From NCBI RefSeq assembly GCF_003688415.1, contig NZ_REFJ01000001.1, positions 292,645-356,644 of the forward strand: 64,000 bases of DNA, in the 5' to 3' direction. Both the position numbers and the translations under genes were made by a program. The notes under the pieces were generated by a model. That model was given only the letters and a program-made list of their open reading frames with translations, did no database searches and was not told where the DNA came from. The number at the start of each line of letters is the position of its first letter. The first letter of the stretch is position 1. The stretch is from Umboniibacter marinipuniceus (GTDB lineage: Bacteria > Pseudomonadota > Gammaproteobacteria > Pseudomonadales > DSM-25080). Positions 34,523 through 43,110 of this stretch are shown here, piece after piece.

Positions 34523-36406
34523 ATGTCGAACTACACCTCAGAATCGATTGAAGTACTAACCGGCTTGGACCCAGTCCGAAAACGCCCAGGTATGTACACG
34601 GAAACCACCCGACCGAACCACTTGGCGCAAGAAATCATCGACAACTCAGTGGATGAAGCGATTGCGGGGCATTGTAACAAGATTGATGTGGTGCTCTTCA
34701 AAGATGGATCAATGTCGGTTACCGATAATGGCCGTGGAATGCCAGTGGATATGCACCCAGAGCAAGGTAAGCCGGGTGTTGAAGTTATTCTCACCACCTT
34801 GCACTCGGGCGGTAAGTTTAGCAACGATAACTATCAGTTCTCAGGCGGTTTGCACGGTGTTGGTGTCTCGGTAGTGAATGCGCTGAGTTTGGGGCTTGAG
34901 GTGACGATTCGCCGTGGTGGTGAAGTGCACCGCATGAGCTTTCGCGACGGCAACAAGGCTAGCGACTTAAGTGTCATTGATAGTTGTGGGCAGCGTAACA
35001 CTGGTACTCAAGTTCGTTTCATGCCGGATCCAAAATACTTCGATTCGCCCAAGTTTTCCCTGAGTAGACTTCGCCACGTGCTCCGCGCTAAAGCAGTCCT
35101 CTGTCCAGGGCTTACTGTCAACTTCCATGACGAAGCCTCCGGTGAAAAAGATCAATGGTTCTACAAAGATGGCCTTAAAGATTACCTTTCTGGCCGAACT
35201 AATGGCTGGGAAGTGCTCCCGTCAGCCCCATTTGTGGGTACTTTTTCGGCTACGAGCGAAGCTGCCGAGTGGGCAGTACAATGGTTGCCCGAAGGTGGCG
35301 AACTGACCACTGAGAGCTATGTAAACTTGATTCCAACCGCTCAGGGAGGAACTCATGTTAATGGGTTGCGAACAGGTCTGTTGGAAGCCATCCGTGAGTT
35401 CTGCGAGTTCCGCAGTCTAATGCCTCGGGGTATTAAGCTTAGCCCGGAAGATATTTGGGATAAGTGCTCCTATGTGCTCTCCGCTAAATTGGCGGATCCC
35501 CAGTTTTCAGGGCAAACCAAAGAACGTTTATCATCACGTGAAGCCGCAAGTTTTATCAGTGGTGTCGCAAAAGACGCCTTCGGACTTTGGTTAAATCAGC
35601 ACACGGCTGAAGCCGAAGCGATTGCCGAAATGTGCATCAACAATGCGCAATCGCGCCTAAGAAAAGCAAAAAAGGTAACGCGAAAGAAAGTCACCAGTGG
35701 TCCGGCGTTGCCAGGTAAGCTTGCCGATTGTTCTAGCGCCGAGACTGAACGTGGCGAACTATTTCTCGTTGAGGGTGACTCGGCGGGTGGTTCGGCTAAA
35801 CAGGCTCGCGATCGTATCTTCCAGGCTATTTTGCCACTGCGCGGTAAGATCCTTAACACTTGGGAAGTGGATGCGGTGGATGTGTTGGCATCGCAAACGG
35901 TTCATGACGTTGCTATTGCCATAGGCGTAGAGCCCGGGTCTGATAATTTAGAGGGGCTGCGCTACGGTAAGATTTGTATTCTCGCCGATGCAGACTCCGA
36001 TGGACTCCACATTGCGACACTCCTCTGCGCGCTGTTTGTTCGTCACTTTAAACCGTTGGTCACCGCTGGGCATATTTATGTTTCGATGCCACCGCTATTC
36101 CGGATTGATTTGGGTAAAGAAGTTTACTATGCCCTGGATGAGCAAGAAAAAGAGCATATTTTGGAAAAGTTTCGCGTAGAGAAGAAACGTGGGACTCCTC
36201 ATGTACTCCGATTCAAAGGCTTGGGTGAGATGAACCCTGCACAACTTCGCGAAACGGTGATGAATCCAGATACGCGCCGCCTGATACAGCTCTATGTTGA
36301 AGCCGGCGATGACACCATGGGTACTATGGATATGCTCTTGGCGAAGAAGCGATCTGGTGATCGAAAAACCTGGCTGGAAGACAAGGGCAACTTGGCTGAG
36401 GTTTAG
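34523..36406 (+). CDS. parE: DNA topoisomerase IV subunit B
   Basis: ParE is the ATPase subunit of topoisomerase IV, which unlinks daughter chromosomes. The 627-aa protein (E. coli 630) has the GHKL ATPase domain with I-D-N-S-V-D-E-A and D-N-G-R-G-M-P-V, G-G-L-H-G-V-G-V-S-V-V-N-A-L, and the TOPRIM domain with L-V-E-G-D-S-A-G-G-S-A-K and D-A-D-S-D-G. The ATG at 34523 matches the start of relatives (S-N-Y-T-S-E-S-I-E-V-L); a GTG at 34511 overlapping the yqiA stop would add four residues. parC is not nearby. Confidence 0.96.
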   Translation: MSNYTSESIEVLTGLDPVRKRPGMYTETTRPNHLAQEIIDNSVDEAIAGHCNKIDVVLFKDGSMSVTDNGRGMPVDMHPEQGKPGVEVILTTLHSGGKFSNDNYQFSGGLHGVGVSVVNALSLGLEVTIRRGGEVHRMSFRDGNKASDLSVIDSCGQRNTGTQVRFMPDPKYFDSPKFSLSRLRHVLRAKAVLCPGLTVNFHDEASGEKDQWFYKDGLKDYLSGRTNGWEVLPSAPFVGTFSATSEAAEWAVQWLPEGGELTTESYVNLIPTAQGGTHVNGLRTGLLEAIREFCEFRSLMPRGIKLSPEDIWDKCSYVLSAKLADPQFSGQTKERLSSREAASFISGVAKDAFGLWLNQHTAEAEAIAEMCINNAQSRLRKAKKVTRKKVTSGPALPGKLADCSSAETERGELFLVEGDSAGGSAKQARDRIFQAILPLRGKILNTWEVDAVDVLASQTVHDVAIAIGVEPGSDNLEGLRYGKICILADADSDGLHIATLLCALFVRHFKPLVTAGHIYVSMPPLFRIDLGKEVYYALDEQEKEHILEKFRVEKKRGTPHVLRFKGLGEMNPAQLRETVMNPDTRRLIQLYVEAGDDTMGTMDMLLAKKRSGDRKTWLEDKGNLAEV

Positions 36407-36435
36407 CCACGGCCAAGTTCAATAGTTGTCCTCCG

Positions 36436-36834
36436 TCAGCAGGCAGCCTCCGTTTTTGCTACGACTATCCGATGCTTTTCCTGCTCAGCGATGACCGAAA
36501 TAATCGCTGGGCAGGTCTCAACATCTATCCATCTAGGCAACTTACTCAGGGCGAGCGCCCTACCATTAATCACCTCAACGCTGTCAGCGGCGACGCGATA
36601 GCCATAGGTACTGCTAAATGGCATATCACCGTCGGAGGTGGTTAATGTTTCGCCGAACAACTGCCATTCTTGATAGCGTCCAATGTAGTGATATGCCTCG
36701 CTAACTTGATTCGCTTCAAGCTCAGGGAGTTCGCTAATGCGTTGCGGAGAAAGCTCAAGCGCTCTTTCGCCGGATGATACGGCGTGAGTACTTAGCACCA
36801 GTGCGATGGCGACTAGACCTATTTTTTTTAACAT
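36436..36834 (-). CDS. Hypothetical secreted protein
   Basis: I do not recognise this 132-aa protein. It has a clear signal peptide (about residues 1-21, K-K-I-G-L-V-A-I-A-L-V-L-S-T-H-A), a mature part with alternating charged and aromatic residues and two cysteines, one near residue 108 and one at the very end, which could pair in the periplasm. GGAGG precedes the ATG, so it is efficiently translated. It starts 36 bp after the stop of the membrane XRE regulator on the same strand and is probably cotranscribed with it. Confidence 0.65.
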   Translation of the reverse strand: MLKKIGLVAIALVLSTHAVSSGERALELSPQRISELPELEANQVSEAYHYIGRYQEWQLFGETLTTSDGDMPFSSTYGYRVAADSVEVINGRALALSKLPRWIDVETCPAIISVIAEQEKHRIVVAKTEAAC

Positions 36835-36870
36835 TGAGCTGACCTCCGCATAATTGTCTATCTCTGCAAT

Positions 36871-37851
36871 TTAGTTGCCGTCTTTAACAAAGAGTTCCAT
36901 TAAACCAAGCAAAGCGGCGAAGAGTACGGCGCCAACGGGCCAAATAATCCAAGTAACGCCCCAATCCATTGTCCAGAGGCTCCATCCTAGGAATATCGCC
37001 ACGAGCAAAGGCCAGTAGAAGGCGGCCAGCTTTTCGGCACGTTTTGCGCGTTTACTCTTAACGGACTCCATGTCACGATCTTTTAGGATGTTATTATAGG
37101 CTTCGAATTCGCTTGAGGCTGGAATAACAAGGAACAGTCCCGCCGAGATCATTAGCATCAACACGATTAACATGAGCTTAACGAGGTCCTGCCCACCGTG
37201 GAGTAAAGCGGTTAACATCAGTGGCGCGAAGCTACTGATGAACAGAAATATGCCCAGTGATAAACGCCTATTATAAGTGGGGCGAAACTGCTTCAACTTT
37301 TCTTGAAACACACTATGCACGCCGTAACACAGTTCGAACTGCTCATTATCAATCGTGTCAAAATCTGCTTCATATTGATTCATCTTGATGAAGTAGCTTA
37401 CGCCCAGAGAGACCATCAATAGGATACTCATGATCCCGCCGGCGGTGGCGATATCATCGGAGATATTGAGTCGCCCAGATTCTTCCATTGCCATGAGGAA
37501 AAACAGTGGAATTACGGAACATACACATAAAATCACACCCTTAGTGGTGAGCGCAGCGGCGGCAATCTTGCTCTGGATATACTGATTCGCATGGTCCAGA
37601 TTAACCTGAATAGCGTTATTATCAATTCGCTCGTCAGTGGGTGTTGGGGCTTCTAATTCATCTCGGAGCAGGTAGTCCGTAGAGACTTCAAATAAGTTAG
37701 CTAGCATAAGGATCTTGTTAAGATCTGGAATGCTATTGGTACTCTCCCATTTAGAGATGGACTGCCTCGAAACGTTCATTTTCTCGGCTAGCTCCTCCTG
37801 AGACCAATTGGCTTGTTTACGTAGTTGGATAATTTTTGCGGCAAGTATCAT
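36871..37851 (-). CDS. Membrane-anchored XRE family transcriptional regulator
   Basis: The 326-aa protein combines an N-terminal Cro/C1-type helix-turn-helix (about residues 5-62: L-R-K-Q-A-N-W-S-Q-E-E-L-A-E-K-M-N then V-S-R-Q-S-I-S-K-W-E) with a C-terminal membrane region of about six hydrophobic segments in three pairs (about 103-122, 136-154, 197-216, 223-245, 276-292, 298-316). It could sense the envelope and repress DNA targets from the membrane. The HTH is of the type common in Firmicutes, but codon use looks like its neighbours. The 217-bp upstream region carries GGTTG/CAACC dyads, possibly its operators. The target may be itself, the downstream secreted protein, or the divergent exporter. 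Confidence 0.75.
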   Translation of the reverse strand: MILAAKIIQLRKQANWSQEELAEKMNVSRQSISKWESTNSIPDLNKILMLANLFEVSTDYLLRDELEAPTPTDERIDNNAIQVNLDHANQYIQSKIAAAALTTKGVILCVCSVIPLFFLMAMEESGRLNISDDIATAGGIMSILLMVSLGVSYFIKMNQYEADFDTIDNEQFELCYGVHSVFQEKLKQFRPTYNRRLSLGIFLFISSFAPLMLTALLHGGQDLVKLMLIVLMLMISAGLFLVIPASSEFEAYNNILKDRDMESVKSKRAKRAEKLAAFYWPLLVAIFLGWSLWTMDWGVTWIIWPVGAVLFAALLGLMELFVKDGN

Positions 37852-37900
37852 GGGTCCATCCCCTGGTGTTTAATTAAGCCTCTAGCTTAGAAAGCACAGT

Positions 37901-37947
37901 GGTTGCAAACTACCAAGTGTGCTTGTTTTATTGTCAACCAGCGGTTG
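37901..37947. promoter_or_regulatory. Two GGTTG/CAACC dyads between the XRE gene and the exporter
   Basis: The imperfect dyad GGTTG-CAAA-CTACC (37901-37914) and the perfect CAACC-AGC-GGTTG (37935-37947) lie 50-96 bp upstream of the XRE start in the divergent interval. Their shared half-site suggests operators for the neighbouring repressor. This is inferred from position and symmetry only. Confidence 0.4.
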
Positions 37948-38068
37948 CATTGTTGTTAAAATACTGGAAATCTGCAAAAAAAGTAATAATAGTTGTGCTA
38001 ATTCATCAGCTCGTTTGGAGCATGCCAGCGCGGATTGAATCATTCATTATGAGCAGGGAACACCCGCT

Positions 38069-38668
38069 ATGTTAGCTACATTTGTTGCCGGCTTCTCGCT
38101 AGGGCTATCACTAATTTTGGCGATTGGCTCGCAGAATGCTTTCGTATTGAAGCAAGGAATTAAGCGTCAGCATGTACTGGCCGTCTGCACCGTTTGCGCT
38201 ATTTCCGATGCCCTGCTCATTGCACTAGGTGTAGCGGGCTTTGGTGCGGTGGTGACTCAGTTTCCAAGTATTGAGCAGCTTGCTCGTTATGGTGGAGCCG
38301 CTTTTTTGTTGATCTACGGTGCATTGAGTTTTAAGTCAGCGTTCACACAACAACATGCGCTAGAGGCCGCAGAAAATGTTAACGCTTCACTGGGTAAGGC
38401 AGTACTGATGTGTTTAGCCTTCACCTGGCTTAATCCCCATGTATATTTGGATACCGTAATTCTACTGGGTTCAATCTCAACCCAGTATCACCCTAATCAG
38501 TTACTCTTTGCGCTAGGCGCCATGAGTGCCTCGCTTGTCTTCTTCTACTCACTGGGCTTTGGCTCGCGTTTTTTGGCGCCGCTCTTCAGTCAGCCTCGTG
38601 CGTGGAGGATACTTGAGTTCGTCGTGGGAATTATCATGGTTAGTATTGCCACGTCATTACTCTTTTAA
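38069..38668 (+). CDS. LysE/ArgO family amino-acid exporter
   Basis: The 199-aa inner-membrane protein has six predicted helices and the LysE-family start G-F-x-L-G-L-S-L-I-L-A-I-G-S-Q-N-A-F-V-L-K-Q-G (about residues 8-30), plus W-L-N-P-H-V-Y-L-D-T near 120-129, the signature of the ArgO/LysE arginine-lysine exporters. It probably exports basic amino acids. An AGGGAA site precedes the ATG. It diverges from the XRE gene. No LysG/ArgP-type activator is adjacent. Confidence 0.88.
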   Translation: MLATFVAGFSLGLSLILAIGSQNAFVLKQGIKRQHVLAVCTVCAISDALLIALGVAGFGAVVTQFPSIEQLARYGGAAFLLIYGALSFKSAFTQQHALEAAENVNASLGKAVLMCLAFTWLNPHVYLDTVILLGSISTQYHPNQLLFALGAMSASLVFFYSLGFGSRFLAPLFSQPRAWRILEFVVGIIMVSIATSLLF

Positions 38669-38795
38669 GGCTTTCGATCTAATTACGAACAGTTGTTAAC
38701 CAAATGTTTCAAGTCCACAGCTAAACGATTACTATTAATTAACATTAGCCCCAAATTTGAATCTACCAGCAAGTGCTTAAGTTGAGATAGTAGCC

Positions 38796-39695
38796 ATGAT
38801 ACAACGAATAATGCCCTCGATGCTCCGCGCCTTAGTTAAAGGCATTTCGTTATTACTCGCGGTCTGTTCCGCATCGGTATTTGCCAGCGAGATCCTCGAT
38901 CGCCGGATTGATGCTGAACGCCAATCGCATGACAACCCCTTCATCATTACCCAGCATCGCGCCAACTACATTCTTCCGTACACGTATTCTCCAGACCCAA
39001 GCCAAGCGCATTACAGCTTCTTCGGCAATCAACCTATGGACAAGGCCGAAGCTAAGTATCAGCTTTCTATTAAGGCACCTTTATATAGCGCGAGCGACGA
39101 TACTTTGGAAGGGTTGTATTTTGCTTTCACCTTGAAGAGCTGGTGGCAAGTGTATAACTCGGAAATATCGGCGCCGTTTCGTGAGACTAATTATGAGCCG
39201 GAACTTTTCTATCGTTGGACACCGCGCTATCAAATAGGTGAGCTAGATATCTTAGGACTTCAGCTGGGAATCAATCATCAGTCTAATGGCAGAACCAATC
39301 CGCTTTCGCGCAGCTGGAACCGAGTCGTAGGAACGATGATTGCCGAGACCGATAACTTCTTTTACGTGGCTAAACTCTGGTATCGCCTCCCTGAAGAGGA
39401 AAAGGATGATCCTAGTAATCCTGTAGGTGACGATAATCCCGATATTCTAGATTACATGGGAAATTTTGAATTCACCGTTGGGACTCGTTTTGAAGAGCTC
39501 GAGTTATCCTTGATGCTACGCAATAATTTATCCACCTCTAAGAACCGCGCATATTATGAGCTAAATGCTGCCTATCCACTTACCGAACGCTTCGATTTGT
39601 TACTGCAATACGCAAATGGTTATGGGGAAAGTTTGATTGATTATAATTACAAAGTGGAAAGATTCGGCATCGGCTTCCAATTTGCGACGCTCTAA
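38796..39695 (+). CDS. pldA: Outer-membrane phospholipase A1 (PldA)
   Basis: OMPLA is a calcium-dependent beta-barrel lipase of the outer membrane that removes mislocalised phospholipids. The precursor is 299 aa with a signal peptide (about 1-30, ending S-V-F-A-S). The active-site strand is intact: N-H-Q-S-N-G, supplying catalytic His and Ser, then S-R-S-W-N-R with the asparagine. Y-F/F-F residues and the aromatic girdle alternate as in barrels, and the protein ends in a hydrophobic strand (F-G-I-G-F-Q-F). ATG 38796 or 38814 could be the start. Confidence 0.93.
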   Translation: MIQRIMPSMLRALVKGISLLLAVCSASVFASEILDRRIDAERQSHDNPFIITQHRANYILPYTYSPDPSQAHYSFFGNQPMDKAEAKYQLSIKAPLYSASDDTLEGLYFAFTLKSWWQVYNSEISAPFRETNYEPELFYRWTPRYQIGELDILGLQLGINHQSNGRTNPLSRSWNRVVGTMIAETDNFFYVAKLWYRLPEEEKDDPSNPVGDDNPDILDYMGNFEFTVGTRFEELELSLMLRNNLSTSKNRAYYELNAAYPLTERFDLLLQYANGYGESLIDYNYKVERFGIGFQFATL

Positions 39696-39756
39696 AGGTA
39701 GCCTGGCAGGCTAGGGGCTAACCTCGAATCTATTCAATGAACATGGAGATAAAACG

Positions 39757-40224
39757 ATGAAAGCTTCCTCGCTAGCGATGGTTGTTCTAATAACACTACT
39801 TGTTGGCTGTACGTCGGCACCGCTTATTGACCGTGGTCCAACCACCATCACCTCAGCGAGTGCTGATGCGGAGAAGATTCAGCAAGCGATTGTTAACGGC
39901 GCGCAGTTTAAAGGTTGGCGCGTGGTCTCCATTGAGTCAGATCAGGTTATCCTGGATATTTACGTGCGTTCACACTACGTTAAAGTGGCTGTCGACTACT
40001 CCGATAGCCAATATCAGATTCGCTACGTTAGTAGCGAAAACCTTAATTATAATGAGAAGAAGGCGTCAATTCATCGCTCCTACAATCGCTGGATTGCCTA
40101 CTTAGATCAAGCAATTCAAATGTCGCTGCCGTATAGCGACGTTAGACCAGCGAGTACAGGTAACAGTGACTCATCCGCAGACATAGAGCCCAATTCGGGC
40201 ACTTCAACCGAGGCAGAACGCTAA
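39757..40224 (+). CDS. Conserved lipoprotein of unknown function
   Basis: The 155-aa precursor has a signal peptide with lipobox L-V-G-C (Cys18), so the mature protein is membrane-anchored by a lipid. The core, about residues 40-125, has a strand-rich pattern (G-W-R-V-V-S-I-E, V-I-L-D-I-Y-V-R-S-H-Y-V-K-V-A-V-D-Y, Y-Q-I-R-Y) followed by S-E-N-L-N-Y, I-H-R-S-Y-N-R-W-I, seen in many gammaproteobacterial lipoproteins that lack a function. The tail is serine/asparagine-rich and disordered. GGAGAT precedes the ATG. The stop overlaps the next start (TAATG). Confidence 0.75.
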   Translation: MKASSLAMVVLITLLVGCTSAPLIDRGPTTITSASADAEKIQQAIVNGAQFKGWRVVSIESDQVILDIYVRSHYVKVAVDYSDSQYQIRYVSSENLNYNEKKASIHRSYNRWIAYLDQAIQMSLPYSDVRPASTGNSDSSADIEPNSGTSTEAER

Positions 40225-40436
40225 TGTCAGATTTAGAGGTCCGACCCAGCCACGTTGGTTTATTTCTAGCAGTCGGCTTTTTTGGCGCGGGCGCCGTTGC
40301 AGGTTTGCTGCTGGGGCATTTCCTGTTGGGAGCTTCTGCGGGAGCGGTGATTGGCTCGCTAGTGGGGTTGAATGTGTTTTTGTTTCTTACTCGTCGTCAG
40401 CGCGATGCGAAGCGAGCTAAACAGTCTAAGGATTAG
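40224..40436 (+). CDS. Small glycine-rich membrane protein
   Basis: I do not recognise a family for this 70-aa protein. It has two closely packed hydrophobic helices (about residues 11-32 and 35-55) rich in Gly and Ala spaced as in glycine zippers (G-A-G-A-V-A-G-L-L-L-G, G-A-S-A-G-A-V-I-G), then a basic tail. The ATG overlaps the lipoprotein stop by one base (TAATG), so the two are coupled and may work together in the envelope. Its last 11 bp overlap the convergent mini-MerR gene. Confidence 0.6.
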   Translation: MSDLEVRPSHVGLFLAVGFFGAGAVAGLLLGHFLLGASAGAVIGSLVGLNVFLFLTRRQRDAKRAKQSKD

Positions 40437-40644
40437 ACTTGCCGAGAAAGCGCTGAATCTGTTCTTTACTGCAGCCTAAACGTTCCATCTGACTCATTCT
40501 ATTTAACATCAGAAGCGCTTCTTGGGTGTACATGCCGGACTGCTCACAGGGGAGTATTCCGGCCTGTGTTAATTCTCTGATGGTCGAAATTGGTTGCGAC
40601 GACATGGCGCACAACTCCGATAGCGAATAGCGTTGTGTAGACAT
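40426..40644 (-). CDS. Mini MerR-type helix-turn-helix protein
   Basis: The 72-aa protein is just a MerR-like winged helix: Y-S-L-S-E-L-C-A-M-S-S-Q-P-I-S-T-I-R (recognition part) followed by L-T-Q-A-G-I-L and M-S-Q-M-E-R-L-G-C-S-K-E-Q-I-Q-R-F-L, which aligns with the second helical part of MerR DNA-binding domains. It has no long dimerisation coil or ligand domain. It may be a DNA-binding subunit, an anti-regulator or a degenerate remnant. It ends inside the tail of the convergent membrane gene. Confidence 0.6.
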   Translation of the reverse strand: MSTQRYSLSELCAMSSQPISTIRELTQAGILPCEQSGMYTQEALLMLNRMSQMERLGCSKEQIQRFLGKSNP

Positions 40645-40727
40645 AATTTGGTACCTCTGGACTGATTAAAGAGTGTCCAGAGGGGATCTGCTATATGTGC
40701 AAACCGCATTTAGTGGAAAGCCGCAGG

Positions 40728-42233
40728 CTAGCGCCGACGCGGCTGCCTTGCTCCAGCTGGAGGTGTTACAGCGCTAGTTCTTCGGCGTGGCGTTGCGGCG
40801 GCTGCATTCGTATTTGTCTTGCGCTTAGCGGGCGCAGCCGTTTTCTCGCCACTACCCGGTCTTGGCTTAGCAGCGTTCTTGGGAGCAGCCTTCGCTCCGT
40901 GCTGACTCCCGGCGCGACGACTTGGCTTACTGGCCGATGGTGCTGACGATCCGCTCGACTTTCCCGCTCGACTTGGCTTGCGGCGACTATCTCGTTTTGG
41001 GGCACGATCGGTATTGTGAGCGCCGGCAGCACGTGCCTTGGGTTTTTTAGGCTTTTTGGGGCCCCTGGCGGGACGAATAGATGGGCTGACCGGAAGATCG
41101 TGATCCGGCTCAAAGCCATCAACGAGTTTACGCTCAATTAGTTTTTGCAAAAGGCGTTCAATCCCTTTGAGCTCCTCGATCTCGTCAGCGGCGACAAGTG
41201 AAACCGCAAGGCCAGTCTTTCCTGCGCGGCCCGTTCGGCCAATGCGGTGGACGTAGTCCTCCGGATTGCGCGGTAGGTCGAAGTTGACCACCACCGGCAT
41301 ATCTTCAATATCCAGCCCTCGCGCAGCAACATCGGTCGCAACGAGAATGTCGGCTTGACCTCGCTTAAAGGTACTTAATGCCTCGGTGCGCTGGCGTTGT
41401 GACTTATCGCCGTGGATGCCGACGGCCTTGAAGCGCTGTTGTTGAAGGCGTTTGACTAGCTTATCTACGCCTCGCTTAGTTTTACAGAATACCAACAGCT
41501 GAACCCAACTGTTCACTTCGATGATTTCGAGTAGCAACTCAGGCTTGAGTTTCTTATCCACAGGGTGAAGCCAGTGTTTGACTGAGCTAGCTGCGCCGAC
41601 TTTAGGTGCAGTATCTACTTCGAGTGGATCGCGCAGGCGAGTACGGGCGAAATCTCGGATAGAAGGGGAGAAGGTTGCCGAGAAAAGCAGATTCTGTCGC
41701 TGGGTTGGTAGCTTGTCGCAAATTCGATCTAGGTCTTCACGGAAGCCAAGGTCGAGCATACGATCAGCTTCATCCAGTACCAAGGTGCTAAATTGATCAT
41801 ACTTCACCGCATTCTGGCTCATTAAGTCTAGCAATCTACCGGGTGTAGCAATTAGCACGTGAGCACCGCGGCGAAGCTGCATGAGCTGTGGGTTAATGCT
41901 AACGCCGCCGTAAACCACTGCACAGCGAACGCGAAGATCCTGGCCATAGTGTTTAAACTGATCAAATACCTGCTGGGCGAGCTCTCGCGTAGGTACCAAA
42001 ATCAGATTCTGAACCTGGTTTTTCTCCAAAGGTGGAGCTTCATCGAAGAGATTGAGAATTGGCAGCGCGAAGCTGGCAGTTTTTCCTGAACCAGTCTGCG
42101 CCGATGCTAAAACATCTCGTCCACGCTGGACTCCGGGGATAACCGCTGCCTGAATAGCGGTGGGTTGAGTGTAGCCACTTTGTGCTACCGCACTGAGTAA
42201 CTCAGCACGCAGGAATAACGAATCAAAACTCAT
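40728..42233 (-). CDS. DEAD-box ATP-dependent RNA helicase, RhlE type
   Basis: The 501-aa helicase has the two RecA-like domains with all motifs: Q motif near residue 23, A-Q-T-G-S-G-K-T (I), P-T-R-E-L-A-Q-Q (Ia), V-L-D-E-A-D-R-M-L-D (II, D-E-A-D), S-A-T-F (III), A-R-G-L-D-I-E (V) and H-R-I-G-R-T-G-R-A-G (VI). RhlE proteins act in ribosome assembly and RNA turnover. The C-terminal 120 residues are a disordered, Lys/Arg/Ala/Pro-rich tail, typical for RNA binding. It is followed on the left by a gene-free 83-bp interval. Confidence 0.93.
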   Translation of the reverse strand: MSFDSLFLRAELLSAVAQSGYTQPTAIQAAVIPGVQRGRDVLASAQTGSGKTASFALPILNLFDEAPPLEKNQVQNLILVPTRELAQQVFDQFKHYGQDLRVRCAVVYGGVSINPQLMQLRRGAHVLIATPGRLLDLMSQNAVKYDQFSTLVLDEADRMLDLGFREDLDRICDKLPTQRQNLLFSATFSPSIRDFARTRLRDPLEVDTAPKVGAASSVKHWLHPVDKKLKPELLLEIIEVNSWVQLLVFCKTKRGVDKLVKRLQQQRFKAVGIHGDKSQRQRTEALSTFKRGQADILVATDVAARGLDIEDMPVVVNFDLPRNPEDYVHRIGRTGRAGKTGLAVSLVAADEIEELKGIERLLQKLIERKLVDGFEPDHDLPVSPSIRPARGPKKPKKPKARAAGAHNTDRAPKRDSRRKPSRAGKSSGSSAPSASKPSRRAGSQHGAKAAPKNAAKPRPGSGEKTAAPAKRKTNTNAAAATPRRRTSAVTPPAGARQPRRR

Positions 42234-42261
42234 GAGTGGTTGATACCTTGTGGAATCTGCA

Positions 42262-42280
42262 TTAACGCCGTTAGCGTTAA
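42262..42280 (-). terminator. Hairpin after the truncated LTA-like gene
   Basis: TTAACGC (42262-42268) and GCGTTAA (42274-42280) form a perfect 7-bp stem with a 5-nt loop, between the leftward membrane gene and the helicase start. No T-run follows. Confidence 0.4.
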
Positions 42281-42287
42281 CTGTAGT

Positions 42288-43034
42288 TTATTGTGGGGAA
42301 TTATCGCGATCGGGCATCCGCATACGAGTGCGAATAACGCTAAATGAGCTATTCGCGGCAAGATGGTTAGCGTGTTGATAGCTACTAAACTGTGCTGCTT
42401 CAGGCTTAAGTGGTGGCCCCCAGTAAATGGTCCCGCGCATGGCGACGGCGGCGACGATAATTAGTAGCGAAAAGATACCAAGTCGCTTCCAGTTGTTCTC
42501 GCGTCCAATGTTCCGACAACTAAGATCCGAAGCTCGTATTAGCTCATGGAGCAGCCCGCTGAATAAAATGGCTACCATTAACCAAATTACTGATTCCCAG
42601 CGCTGAGCCAGAGCCAGCCACGGGAGCTTCTCGCCATTGGCGAGCCATTGGTAGAAGGAACTGCCTTGTTCGGCACCAACAATCTGATAGAAGGAAATTG
42701 CCACGAGGCCGGTGATAATTGACGCGAGTCCCATAAAACTCAACCAAGCTCGCCACAGACTGCGAACTCTAAGACCCGAGGGAAAAGCACAGGCTATAAT
42801 CATGGGGATACATATCCATGTGCTCAACATAAGATCAAATCGAAAACCGTAAAATAGCGCTTCGGCGATGACTGGTAGAGGCAAGTAGAGCGTATCAGAA
42901 GGATAGGCTAACATGAGACAGACGCGTAAGAGCTGCTGGATCAATAGGATAGTTAGTAAAGACCTCAGCAAAAAGCGCAGGTCGGCCGATAGCCGATAGC
43001 GATGTTTGCGAAGTTTTTGCGATAACTTAACCAT
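42288..43034 (-). pseudogene. N-terminal membrane domain of an LTA-synthase/sulfatase family protein, catalytic domain missing
   Basis: The 248-aa product has about five membrane helices and matches the N-terminal half of gammaproteobacterial LTA-synthase-family phosphoglycerol/phosphoethanolamine transferases: F-Y-G-F-R-F-D-L near residue 62 and the late periplasmic block R-G-T-I-Y-W-G-P-P-L-K-P-E then A-N-H-L-A-A-N-S. In the family this block leads into an alkaline-phosphatase-like catalytic domain of about 350-400 residues with a threonine nucleophile. Here the frame stops about 20 residues later, and no such domain follows. The gene is therefore truncated, or a stand-alone membrane domain. 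The clean reading frame with normal codon use leaves open that it is a functional short protein. Confidence 0.6.
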
Positions 43035-43110
43035 AGTGTTCTAGCTATAGCGCCCTAGTCATGAAAAATTTATTGTGCACCATTATGACCCAACAAGCGA
43101 GGAGAGGCTA

